NCBI GenBank assembly: GCA_021442885.1
Contig: JABUVA010000034.1
Location: forward strand, 15,016-21,585
Direction of reading: 5' to 3'
Source of the DNA: Methanobrevibacter sp.
GTDB lineage: Archaea > Methanobacteriota > Methanobacteria > Methanobacteriales > Methanobacteriaceae
Length of the DNA: 6,570 nucleotides
A program made the translations under genes and the position numbers. Position 1 is the first letter of the stretch. Every line of letters starts with the position of its first letter. Of this stretch, positions 1-5,732 are shown piece by piece. The notes beneath the pieces were generated by a model that saw only the letters and a list, made by a program, of their open reading frames with translations, made no database searches and was not told the origin of the DNA.

Positions 1-260
1 GCTAATGCAAGATTTTTAACACCCTCACCATTTACAGCATATGCTAAATCCTGATTTTCCTCACAACCATCAACATTTGTATAAGCTGCAGAGTTAATAA
101 CAATATCTGGATTCTCATTTTTGATAAAATCCATTACATTATTTTTATCTGTAATATCCAATGTTTTAGAGGTTGTATTGATTAAAATGTTATCCTCTTG
201 AAGAACTTCAATAAGATCATGACCTAACATTCCATTAGAACCTGTAATTAATATCTTCAT
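1..260 (-). CDS. rmlD: dTDP-4-dehydrorhamnose reductase (RmlD-like), N-terminal part, cut by window edge
   Basis: This is the first 86 codons of a short-chain dehydrogenase of the RmlD type, which reduces dTDP-4-dehydro-6-deoxy-L-mannose with NAD(P)H to dTDP-L-rhamnose in the cytoplasm. Seen directly: a Rossmann start MKILITGSNGMLG with GxxGxxG at residues 7-13, an LDITD segment at 34-38, the family signature NSAAYTNVDGCE at 56-67, and AYAVN at 73-77. The catalytic YxxxK lies beyond the left edge, so catalytic competence cannot be judged. The ATG at 258-260 is preceded by GGAG (complement of 267-270) at 6-nt spacing, which fixes the start. The gene is divergent from wecC, and a shared role in surface glycan precursors is inferred. 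It could be another RmlD-like nucleotide-sugar reductase, but the signature segment makes RmlD the best call. Confidence 0.87.
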   Translation of the reverse strand, partial: MKILITGSNGMLGHDLIEVLQEDNILINTTSKTLDITDKNNVMDFIKNENPDIVINSAAYTNVDGCEENQDLAYAVNGEGVKNLAL

Positions 261-333
261 AATATTCTCCATTACATAATTGCTATATGTTTTTATTTGA
301 ATATCTTAAAATTTAAAAATTTGCATTAAATTT

Positions 334-341
334 TTTATAAA
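334..341 (-). promoter_or_regulatory. candidate TATA box for rmlD
   Basis: On the minus strand this reads TTTATAAA, preceded by ATTATTAAG as a possible BRE region. An archaeal TATA box centred about 26 nt upstream of the start site would place transcription initiation near 311. That gives a leader of about 50 nt carrying the GGAG ribosome site. The surroundings are so A/T-rich that other TATA-like words exist, so this is a reasoned choice only. Confidence 0.4.
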
Positions 342-432
342 CTTAATAATTAAAATATAGAATTTAAGCTAACATTTTAAATAACAGTAGAAATGATGCT
401 TTTAAAACACAATTAGAAAAAATAAAAGTTAA

Positions 433-440
433 TTTATATA
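433..440 (+). promoter_or_regulatory. candidate TATA box for wecC
   Basis: A perfect TTTATATA, the usual methanogen TATA box, with AAAAGTTAA upstream as a possible purine-leaning BRE. The expected start site is near 462, giving a leader of about 33 nt that includes the GGAG site at 485-488. A second TATA-like word (TTTAATAT, 452-459) is less likely, since it would start transcription right at the ribosome site. The rest of the 261-495 divergent region is A/T-rich with no small gene that I can support. Confidence 0.5.
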
Positions 441-495
441 AAAAAGTATAATTTAATATAAATTAAAAATATATATACTAACTTGGAGTTAAAAT

Positions 496-1728
496 ATGAA
501 AATTTGCATTATAGGACAAGGGTATATAGGTCTTCCAACAGCTGCACTGTTTACAGCAAATAATTGTGATGTAGTTGGAGTGGATATAAATGAAATAATT
601 GTTAATCGTTTAAACAATGGTGAAGTCCATATAGAAGAACCTGGAATATCTGATGTTATTAAAAAATCATTAGAAAATGGCAAATACCATGCATCACTAA
701 CTCCTGAAAAAGCAGATGCTTTTATAATAACAGTTCCAACTCCTTATGTTATGGAAAATTATAGCTGTGATTTAAGTTATGTTAAAAAAGCATGTGAAAA
801 CATACTTCCTTATCTAGAAAAAGGAAATACGATTATTATCGAATCTACAATAGCTCCAATGTCAACTGATGAAGAAATTAAACCTATTTTCGAAAATGCT
901 GGATTTAAAGTAGGGGAAGATATTTATCTTGCACATTGTCCTGAAAGAGTTCTTCCAGGAAAAATAATGTACGAACTTGTTCACAATGACCGTATTATTG
1001 GTGGAGTCACTGAAAAATGTGCCCAAAAAGCTAGTGAAGTTTATAGAGAATTTGTTAAAGGAGAACTAATGCAAACAGAAGCTAAAACTGCTGAAATGTC
1101 AAAATGTATGGAAAATACCTATAGAGATGTAAACATTGCACTTGCAAATGAACTTGCAAGAATTGGTGGTGAAATTGGTGTTAATGCATTAGAAGTAATT
1201 GAACTTGCAAATAAACACCCTAGAGTAAATATACACTTACCAGGTCCGGGAGTAGGAGGACACTGTCTTGCAATAGACCCTTATTTTATTTATTCAAAAG
1301 CACCAGAAATAGCTAAAATAATTAAATTAAGCAGAGATACTAATAACAGTATGCCAGATTTTGTAGTTGAAAATGTTAAAAAAATTATTCCTAAAGGAAA
1401 AATAGCTATTTTTGGACTTGCATATAAAGGAAACACAGATGATGATAGAGAAAGTCCATCATATGAAATAATAGGCAAACTTAAAAGTATAGGTTATGAA
1501 ATTGGTATTTATGATCCTCATGTAAACCCTCAAAGCGACTTAAATGAGGCTATTAATAATGCAGATTTAATTGTAGTTCTTTCTGATCATGCAGAATTTA
1601 AAGAATTGGATTATGATTTAATAAAAGAAAATATTGAAAATCCTATAATATTCGATACAAAAAATATAATAAAAGAAGTTCCTGATGGAATTACACTTTA
1701 TAATTATGGTAATCTTTATAAAATTTAA
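496..1728 (+). CDS. wecC: UDP-N-acetyl-D-mannosamine dehydrogenase (UDP-ManNAcA-forming)
   Basis: A 410-residue member of the UDP-glucose/GDP-mannose dehydrogenase family. It oxidises C6 of UDP-ManNAc twice with NAD+ to give UDP-N-acetyl-mannosaminuronate, a cytoplasmic precursor of surface glycans. The N-terminal Rossmann domain carries GQGYIGLPTA at residues 7-16, with acidic D30 ending beta-2 (VVGVD), as expected for NAD+. The central helical domain has KTAEMSKCMENTYRD, with the conserved Lys203 and Asn207. The catalytic cysteine is Cys257 in GPGVGGHCLAIDPY. The C-terminal UDP-binding domain has FGLAYKGNTDDDRESPS at 306-322. Length matches WecC-type enzymes (about 420). GGAG at 485-488 lies 7 nt before the ATG. 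The GLPTA start and the CLAIDPYF sequence favour ManNAc over glucose; close relatives acting on other UDP-HexNAc sugars cannot be excluded. No wecB epimerase gene is adjacent. The next gene starts 14 bp after the stop and is probably co-transcribed. Confidence 0.88.
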   Translation: MKICIIGQGYIGLPTAALFTANNCDVVGVDINEIIVNRLNNGEVHIEEPGISDVIKKSLENGKYHASLTPEKADAFIITVPTPYVMENYSCDLSYVKKACENILPYLEKGNTIIIESTIAPMSTDEEIKPIFENAGFKVGEDIYLAHCPERVLPGKIMYELVHNDRIIGGVTEKCAQKASEVYREFVKGELMQTEAKTAEMSKCMENTYRDVNIALANELARIGGEIGVNALEVIELANKHPRVNIHLPGPGVGGHCLAIDPYFIYSKAPEIAKIIKLSRDTNNSMPDFVVENVKKIIPKGKIAIFGLAYKGNTDDDRESPSYEIIGKLKSIGYEIGIYDPHVNPQSDLNEAINNADLIVVLSDHAEFKELDYDLIKENIENPIIFDTKNIIKEVPDGITLYNYGNLYKI

Positions 1729-1731
1729 TAT

Positions 1732-1737
1732 GGCGGT
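1732..1737 (+). promoter_or_regulatory. atypical ribosome binding site GGCGGT
   Basis: GGCGGT sits 5 nt before the ATG at 1743, one mismatch from the GGAGGT core. It is the only purine-rich element in the 14-bp gap after the wecC stop, so it supports the chosen start but suggests modest initiation strength. Coupling to translation of wecC could help. Confidence 0.5.
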
Positions 1738-1742
1738 ATTAA

Positions 1743-2660
1743 ATGAGTAATAATAGTATTTGGAATAAACTTTTAAGTTCAAAAAAAGGTAGCTATGATG
1801 TTGGAATATCTCCAGATAGATTAATGGCTTTTAATGATGCAATATTTGCAATAGCTATTACTTTACTTATTTTAACTATAGCTCTTCCAGATGCTTCATT
1901 TGAAAAATCACGTGGAGTTTTAAATTTTTTATTTGCTTCAGCTAGATATATGGTTACTGTTTTAATTAGTTTTATTATTTTAGGTGAATATTGGATACAA
2001 CAACACCATTTTATTAAACTGGAAAAAATTGATATTAAATTTTTATGGATGAATATTTTCTATTTATTATTTATAATGTTTATTCCGTTTTCAACCTCTT
2101 TAATGTGTAAATATGATCATTTAAAGATATCTGAAGTAATATTTGGATTTGTAATTACTGTTTCATCATTATTATCCCTACTTATGTATTGGTATGCCTC
2201 TAAAAATGATTTATTAGAAGTTAAAAACAAGGTGGAAAATAGATATGCTATAAAATCACTATCTTTCTTAATTATCATAACAATCATAATAAATCTTTTA
2301 GTATATTTTGTATCACCTTTAGCATTAGTTTTATTTATTTTAATACCTATAATTTCAGTCTTCTTAGAATATAAAAGAAATAAAGAAATGGATGATAAAA
2401 AAATAGAAATTTATGATAAATCAAGTCTTTTAACTAATATTAAAAAAGATAGAATAATTGAATTTATGTTAACTTCAAAAATAGAGGAATATATTAATGA
2501 AAATTATCCTAATTATGATGAATTAGATGAAGAAGAAAAAGTAAATGTTAAATTAGAAGCTTTAGAAGACTTAGAAGTACAACTTGACATATTTATTGAT
2601 ATGGGAAAAAAAGAAGTAATAAAAAATGCTAAAAAAAAGAAAATAATGGATTCAAATTAA
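1743..2660 (+). CDS. TMEM175-family (DUF1211) predicted potassium channel with long C-terminal tail
   Basis: A 305-residue integral membrane protein. Residues 26-42 (RLMAFNDAIFAIAITLL) match the TMEM175 TM1 signature R-x3-F-S-D-x-V-F-A-I, here with Asn31 in place of the usual Ser. The second family signature follows: EYWIQQHHFIKLEKID at 82-97, then LWMNIFYLLFIMFIPFSTSL at 101-120. Six hydrophobic segments can be seen at about 30-49, 62-81, 100-120, 131-151, 171-190 and 191-208. Bacterial and archaeal members are about 200 residues, form tetramers and conduct K+; the channel role here is inferred from the family. Residues 210-305 are an extra highly charged, Lys/Glu-rich tail with likely helices (LDEEEKVNVKLEALEDLEVQ, 261-280) ending in a KNAKKKK tract. 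It follows wecC by 14 bp on the same strand, but I see no functional link between them. No domain family was recognised in the tail. Confidence 0.85.
   Translation: MSNNSIWNKLLSSKKGSYDVGISPDRLMAFNDAIFAIAITLLILTIALPDASFEKSRGVLNFLFASARYMVTVLISFIILGEYWIQQHHFIKLEKIDIKFLWMNIFYLLFIMFIPFSTSLMCKYDHLKISEVIFGFVITVSSLLSLLMYWYASKNDLLEVKNKVENRYAIKSLSFLIIITIIINLLVYFVSPLALVLFILIPIISVFLEYKRNKEMDDKKIEIYDKSSLLTNIKKDRIIEFMLTSKIEEYINENYPNYDELDEEEKVNVKLEALEDLEVQLDIFIDMGKKEVIKNAKKKKIMDSN
2631..2643 (-). terminator. candidate T-tract terminator of the DUF2264 gene, inside the TMEM175 coding region
   Basis: Read on the minus strand this is TTTTCTTTTTTTT, 25-37 nt downstream of the DUF2264 stop codon. Archaeal termination commonly occurs on such non-template T-tracts without a hairpin. 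The same bases encode part of the KKKK run near the TMEM175 C-terminus on the plus strand. No comparable T-tract follows the TMEM175 stop on the plus strand; the nearest is T5 at 2842-2846. Confidence 0.5.
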
Positions 2661-2667
2661 GTAGAAA

Positions 2668-3897
2668 TTAAAAATCAATAGACTGATCTACATTAATTTG
2701 ATTGCCATTCCAAGCTTTCAAAGAACTCCATTCTTCATAAGGACTTGACCAAAATGGATCATTTTGTGGTAGTCCTAAAGGTAAAAATACATTACAACAC
2801 ATATAAAGAGCCCCTGTTTCAATTGTTTCTTCAGCAGCCTCTTTTTGATGACCATTAATTCCAATAGCTAACCAATCTCCTTCTAAGAAATTTTGGTTTT
2901 CTTGAAATTGTGACTTTAATACTTGTGTCAAACCACACCTAACTTGTGCTGGAGTAATATTAGAAGGTAAAATTTTAATCAATGCTGCTTGTGATAATGC
3001 ATGGAAAATACCAGTTCTATAAGTTAATGATTCGCCAATTAAAGGATAACTTCCTGTTGGAGAAATAATTCTTTCTAATTGTGAAGCTAATCTACTTGTT
3101 CTCATTAGCTGTTTGTTTAAGAATTCATTTCCTTTTACATTGTACTTTCTCATAACCATTAAAATATCGTTTAATAATGGATGGATAATAGTGCTATTTT
3201 CATAACCTACTTTAAACTTATTTCCATCATTGTAAATACCATCACCTAAATACCATTCATCCCAAAACTTAAGTATTCCGTAGTTTAAACGTTCTAAGTC
3301 ACATTCACCAGTGAATTCTAAAAGTGCTGCTTCAATCATTGATGTATAAAGTAACCAATGATTATCATATGGAGCAATAATCCTTGTATTTTTAAAATTT
3401 GTTATAATTTTAGCTTGAACTTCAATTGGTAAATTAGACCAAATTTGATGTTTAGATCTTAACAATCCTTGAGCAAAGATAGCTGAACTTGCTAAAGAAT
3501 ATTTTGGCTCTGAAAAATTAAGATAATCATCACTATTAGGATTTACTACATTTTCAATACTTGTTAAAGTTAGTCCAACAAACTTTTCACGAAGTCTGCC
3601 TTCTGGAGTTGCATCTACCTTTAAATTTAACCATGGTGAAATTCCATTAAAGACTCTAGAAAAGGCCCCTAAATGAGAAAATTTTTTCATTTCATCGGAT
3701 GATGATTCAAACGGCATATTTTTCTTTAAATTGCCCTTTTTTAGATTATTCAATACAGGAAATGCAATTTTTTCTAATGTATCGACCCAAAAAGCTCTAT
3801 CATCAAAAACATCAGATTGTTTATTAAACTCGAGCTCTTCAACATCAATATCTGGTTCTTCACTTTTTTTAAAACGCCCAAAAATAGATTTACTCAT
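2668..3897 (-). CDS. DUF2264 domain protein, cytoplasmic, possibly glycan-active
   Basis: A 409-residue protein recognised as DUF2264. Family segments, in order: FWVDTLEKIAFPVLNNLKKG (36-55), KKNMPFE (58-64), HLGAFSRVFNGISPWL (75-90), DNHWLLYTSMIEAALLEF (178-195), EWYLGDGIYNDGNKF (214-228), NSTIIHPLLNDIL (234-246), SPTGSYPLIGESLTYRTGIF (279-298), PAQVR (316-320), then FLPLGLPQNDPFWSSP (371-386) and KAWNG (394-398). All parts are present, so the gene appears intact. Some positions depart from the family pattern as I remember it: IGESLTYRTG where IGRSLTYRFG is usual, and GYENS where DYYNS is usual. There is no signal peptide or membrane segment, so it is probably cytoplasmic. The first 34 residues are a charged, non-conserved lead-in. 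The family is thought to have an alpha/alpha barrel fold; I recall a link of such proteins to glucuronidase family GH154 but cannot verify it, so no activity is assigned. No Shine-Dalgarno site precedes the ATG. The 3' end converges on the TMEM175 gene with 7 bp between stops. Confidence 0.83.
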   Translation of the reverse strand: MSKSIFGRFKKSEEPDIDVEELEFNKQSDVFDDRAFWVDTLEKIAFPVLNNLKKGNLKKNMPFESSSDEMKKFSHLGAFSRVFNGISPWLNLKVDATPEGRLREKFVGLTLTSIENVVNPNSDDYLNFSEPKYSLASSAIFAQGLLRSKHQIWSNLPIEVQAKIITNFKNTRIIAPYDNHWLLYTSMIEAALLEFTGECDLERLNYGILKFWDEWYLGDGIYNDGNKFKVGYENSTIIHPLLNDILMVMRKYNVKGNEFLNKQLMRTSRLASQLERIISPTGSYPLIGESLTYRTGIFHALSQAALIKILPSNITPAQVRCGLTQVLKSQFQENQNFLEGDWLAIGINGHQKEAAEETIETGALYMCCNVFLPLGLPQNDPFWSSPYEEWSSLKAWNGNQINVDQSIDF

Positions 3898-3901
3898 AAT
3901 A

Positions 3902-3947
3902 GTATATTTTAATATACATAATATATAAATCTTAATAATGTATATTA
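3902..3947. promoter_or_regulatory. nested inverted repeats with three GTATATT half-sites, candidate operator
   Basis: GTATATT occurs at 3902-3908 (plus), 3911-3917 (minus) and 3940-3946 (plus). The first two form the palindrome GTATATT-TT-AATATAC over the expected DUF2264 start site. The second and third belong to a perfect 10-bp inverted repeat, TAATATACAT (3910-3919) and ATGTATATTA (3938-3947). Its 18-nt spacer contains the DUF2264 TATA box. Regulator binding here could act on DUF2264, leuC or both. In such A/T-rich DNA, chance is a real alternative. Confidence 0.4.
3922..3929 (-). promoter_or_regulatory. TATA box of the DUF2264 gene, placed for a leaderless mRNA
   Basis: On the minus strand this reads TTTATATA, preceded by AAGA as a purine-rich BRE. 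Its centre is about 28 nt upstream of the A of the ATG (3897), so initiation is expected at 3897-3900. With no ribosome binding site in this gap, translation of a leaderless or nearly leaderless mRNA is the simplest reading. Confidence 0.6.
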
Positions 3948-3948
3948 T
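3941..3948 (+). promoter_or_regulatory. tentative TATA box for the leuCDB operon
   Basis: TATATTAT lies about 50 nt before the leuC ATG and would start transcription near 3970, leaving a leader of about 25 nt with the GAGGT site. The match to TTTATATA is imperfect, and the neighbouring ATATATAAAT at 3921-3930 is an alternative. It overlaps the right arm of the inverted repeat, which would suit repression. Confidence 0.3.
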
Positions 3949-3994
3949 TTTTTTAATAATGTTTCAAAATTATAATTTAAAATGAGGTTTAAAT

Positions 3995-5242
3995 ATGCCA
4001 AAAACAATGTCAGAAAAAATATTATCAAAAGCCAGTGGGAATGAAAATGTTGAAGCTGGTGATATAGTATTTGCAGATATCGATGTTGCAATGGTGCATG
4101 ATTTAACAGGTCCTCTTGCAGTACAATCATTTAATGAGATTGGGACAGAAAAAGTATGGGATTCTTCAAAAATTGTGATACCATTTGATCATCAAGTTCC
4201 TGCTGATTCAATTGACTCTGCTAATAATCATATTGTTATGAGAAAATTTGTAAAAGAACAGGGAATAGAGAATTTTTATGATGTTAATGTAGGAGTATGC
4301 CACCAAATACTTCCAGAATTAGGACATGTTGTTCCTGGTGAAGTTGTCGTAGGTGCAGATTCACATACATGTACATATGGTGCTTTAGGAGCATTTTCAA
4401 CAGGTATTGGTTCTACTGACATGGCCATGGTATTTTCTGAAGGAAAACTATGGTTTAAAGTACCTGAAACTAATAGATTTGAAATAACAGGTAAATTAAA
4501 AGAAAATGTTTATGCAAAAGATGTAATTTTAAATATTATTGGTCAAATGGGCGCTGATGGTTCAACCTATAAGGCTTGTGAATATGCAGGTGAAACAGTA
4601 GAAAATATGACTGTTTCTGATAGAATGGTTCTTTCAAATATGGCTATTGAAATGGGTGGGAAAACCGGTTTAGTAGAACCTGATGAAAAAACTATAAAAT
4701 ATGTTGAATCAAGATCCAATAAACCTTATCAAATATTTAAAACAGATTTAGATGCTGATTCATTAACAGTTTATGATATTGATGTTAGTGAACTTGAACC
4801 ACAAGTAGCTTGTCCTAATAATGTAGATAATGTAAAACCTGTAAGTGAAGTAGACCAAGAAATTGACCAAGTATTTTTAGGGTCATGTACTAATGGAAGA
4901 TTAAGTGATTTAAGAGATGCTGCTAAAATATTAAAAGGAAATAAAGTAGCAAAAGGGACAAGAATGTTAGTTATACCAGCTTCTAAAGAAATTTATACAA
5001 AAGCCCTTGATGAAGGATTAATTAAAATATTTGTTGATGCAGGTGCACTTGTCTCAGCACCATGTTGTGGACCTTGTTTAGGAGGACATATTGGAATTAT
5101 TGGTCCAGGTGAAGTAAGTCTTTCAACATCTAACAGAAACTTTAAAGGAAGACAAGGAAGTCCAGATGGAGAAGTTTATTTATCCTCTGCTGCAGTAGCT
5201 GCTGCATCTGCGCTTGAAGGAAGAATTGTAGTACCAGAGTGA
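3995..5242 (+). CDS. leuC: 3-isopropylmalate dehydratase large subunit (archaeal type)
   Basis: A 415-residue aconitase-superfamily subunit carrying the [4Fe-4S] cluster. With LeuD it isomerises 2-isopropylmalate to 3-isopropylmalate in leucine synthesis; the methanogen enzyme is also known to act on citramalate in the isoleucine route. Seen: [13 protein letters not shown] (34-46), the FDHQVPADS segment (64-72), [20 protein letters not shown] (120-139), and cluster ligands expected at Cys298 (GSCTNGR), Cys358 and Cys361 (CGPCLGGH). C-terminal [14 protein letters not shown] (377-390) is the usual substrate-binding region. Length fits the short archaeal LeuC/HacA class of about 420 residues. 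GAGGT at 3984-3988 lies 6 nt before the ATG. The paralogous homoaconitase large subunit HacA looks very similar; the isopropylmalate call rests on the adjacent LeuD loop and on LeuB. leuD follows after 4 bp. Confidence 0.87.
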   Translation: MPKTMSEKILSKASGNENVEAGDIVFADIDVAMVHDLTGPLAVQSFNEIGTEKVWDSSKIVIPFDHQVPADSIDSANNHIVMRKFVKEQGIENFYDVNVGVCHQILPELGHVVPGEVVVGADSHTCTYGALGAFSTGIGSTDMAMVFSEGKLWFKVPETNRFEITGKLKENVYAKDVILNIIGQMGADGSTYKACEYAGETVENMTVSDRMVLSNMAIEMGGKTGLVEPDEKTIKYVESRSNKPYQIFKTDLDADSLTVYDIDVSELEPQVACPNNVDNVKPVSEVDQEIDQVFLGSCTNGRLSDLRDAAKILKGNKVAKGTRMLVIPASKEIYTKALDEGLIKIFVDAGALVSAPCCGPCLGGHIGIIGPGEVSLSTSNRNFKGRQGSPDGEVYLSSAAVAAASALEGRIVVPE

Positions 5243-5246
5243 GAAT

Positions 5247-5732
5247 ATGAAAGGAAAAGTATGGAAATTTGGAAATGATATCGATACAGACATTATACTT
5301 CCAGGAAGATATTTAATTTATACTGATGAAGAACAATTATCCCAACACTGTATGGAAGGTTTAGACGAGGATTTTAATGAAAAATTTAATGCAGGAGACT
5401 TTATTGTTGCTGGAAATAATTTTGGATGTGGATCATCACGTGAACATGCTCCAATTGCACTAAAAGGCCTTGGAGTCGCAGCTGTAATTACAGAATCATT
5501 TGCAAGAATTTTTTATAGAAATGCAACAAATGTTGGAGTTCCACTACTTGAAGCACCTGGAATTACTAAATTAGTAGAAGAAGGTGATGAAATTGAAGTA
5601 GATATGGAAAAAGGTATAATCACCAATAGCAAAGGTGAAACAATTACTTTTAAAAAATTACCTCCATTAATGTTAGAAATTTTAGAAAAAGGTGGTTTGA
5701 TTGAGTACCTCAAAGAAAAAAACAAACAATAG
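5247..5732 (+). CDS. leuD: 3-isopropylmalate dehydratase small subunit
   Basis: The 161-residue swivel-domain subunit that completes the LeuCD active site. Residues 9-19 ([11 protein letters not shown]) are the conserved start, [14 protein letters not shown] at 56-69 is the family signature, and [19 protein letters not shown] at 84-102 is the second conserved block. The substrate loop reads GRYLIYTD (20-27). From published work on Methanocaldococcus homologues as I recall it, YLRT marks homoaconitase and YL(V/I)Y marks isopropylmalate isomerase, so this is LeuD-like. The ATG follows the leuC TGA by 4 bp; the purine-rich GAGTGAG at 5237-5243 overlapping that stop is the likely ribosome site, so translation may be coupled. 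The last 32 nt are shared with leuB in another frame. The LKEKNKQ tail (155-161) is probably disordered. Confidence 0.9.
   Translation: MKGKVWKFGNDIDTDIILPGRYLIYTDEEQLSQHCMEGLDEDFNEKFNAGDFIVAGNNFGCGSSREHAPIALKGLGVAAVITESFARIFYRNATNVGVPLLEAPGITKLVEEGDEIEVDMEKGIITNSKGETITFKKLPPLMLEILEKGGLIEYLKEKNKQ
5690..5695 (+). promoter_or_regulatory. ribosome binding site that fixes the leuB TTG start
   Basis: AGGTGG lies inside the 3' end of leuD, 5 nt before the TTG at 5701 (6 nt if only AGGTG is counted). An in-frame TGA sits directly upstream of that TTG at 5698-5700, and no other start codon occurs in frame before the conserved GDGIG motif. The site and codon therefore define the leuB start. Confidence 0.75.

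Noticed and set aside
261..495. Possible small RNA or riboswitch between rmlD and wecC
   Set aside because: The region is almost entirely A and T, with no G/C-bearing stems or known aptamer motifs that I can see.
489..683. Minus-strand open frame of 64 codons at the start of wecC
   Set aside because: It is opposite the conserved GQGYIGLP coding region, has no recognisable protein features, and is best explained as a shadow of wecC.
1290..1478. Minus-strand open frame inside wecC
   Set aside because: It lies wholly opposite the conserved C-terminal domain of wecC; its hydrophobic look comes from antisense of A/T-rich codons.
3731..3928. Plus-strand open frame of 65 codons reaching into the DUF2264-leuC intergenic region
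   Set aside because: It is mostly antisense to the DUF2264 N-terminus, shows no recognised protein features, and its end crosses the promoter region.
3948..3954. T7 run upstream of leuC as a terminator or attenuator
   Set aside because: There is no upstream plus-strand gene to terminate and no hairpin or leader peptide; it more likely lies between the leuC promoter and its start.
3945..4130. Minus-strand open frame over the start of leuC
   Set aside because: It is antisense to conserved LeuC codons and is His/Leu-rich in the manner of a shadow frame.
5513..5725. Minus-strand open frame inside leuD
   Set aside because: It is opposite the conserved LeuD C-terminal half and has no independent support.
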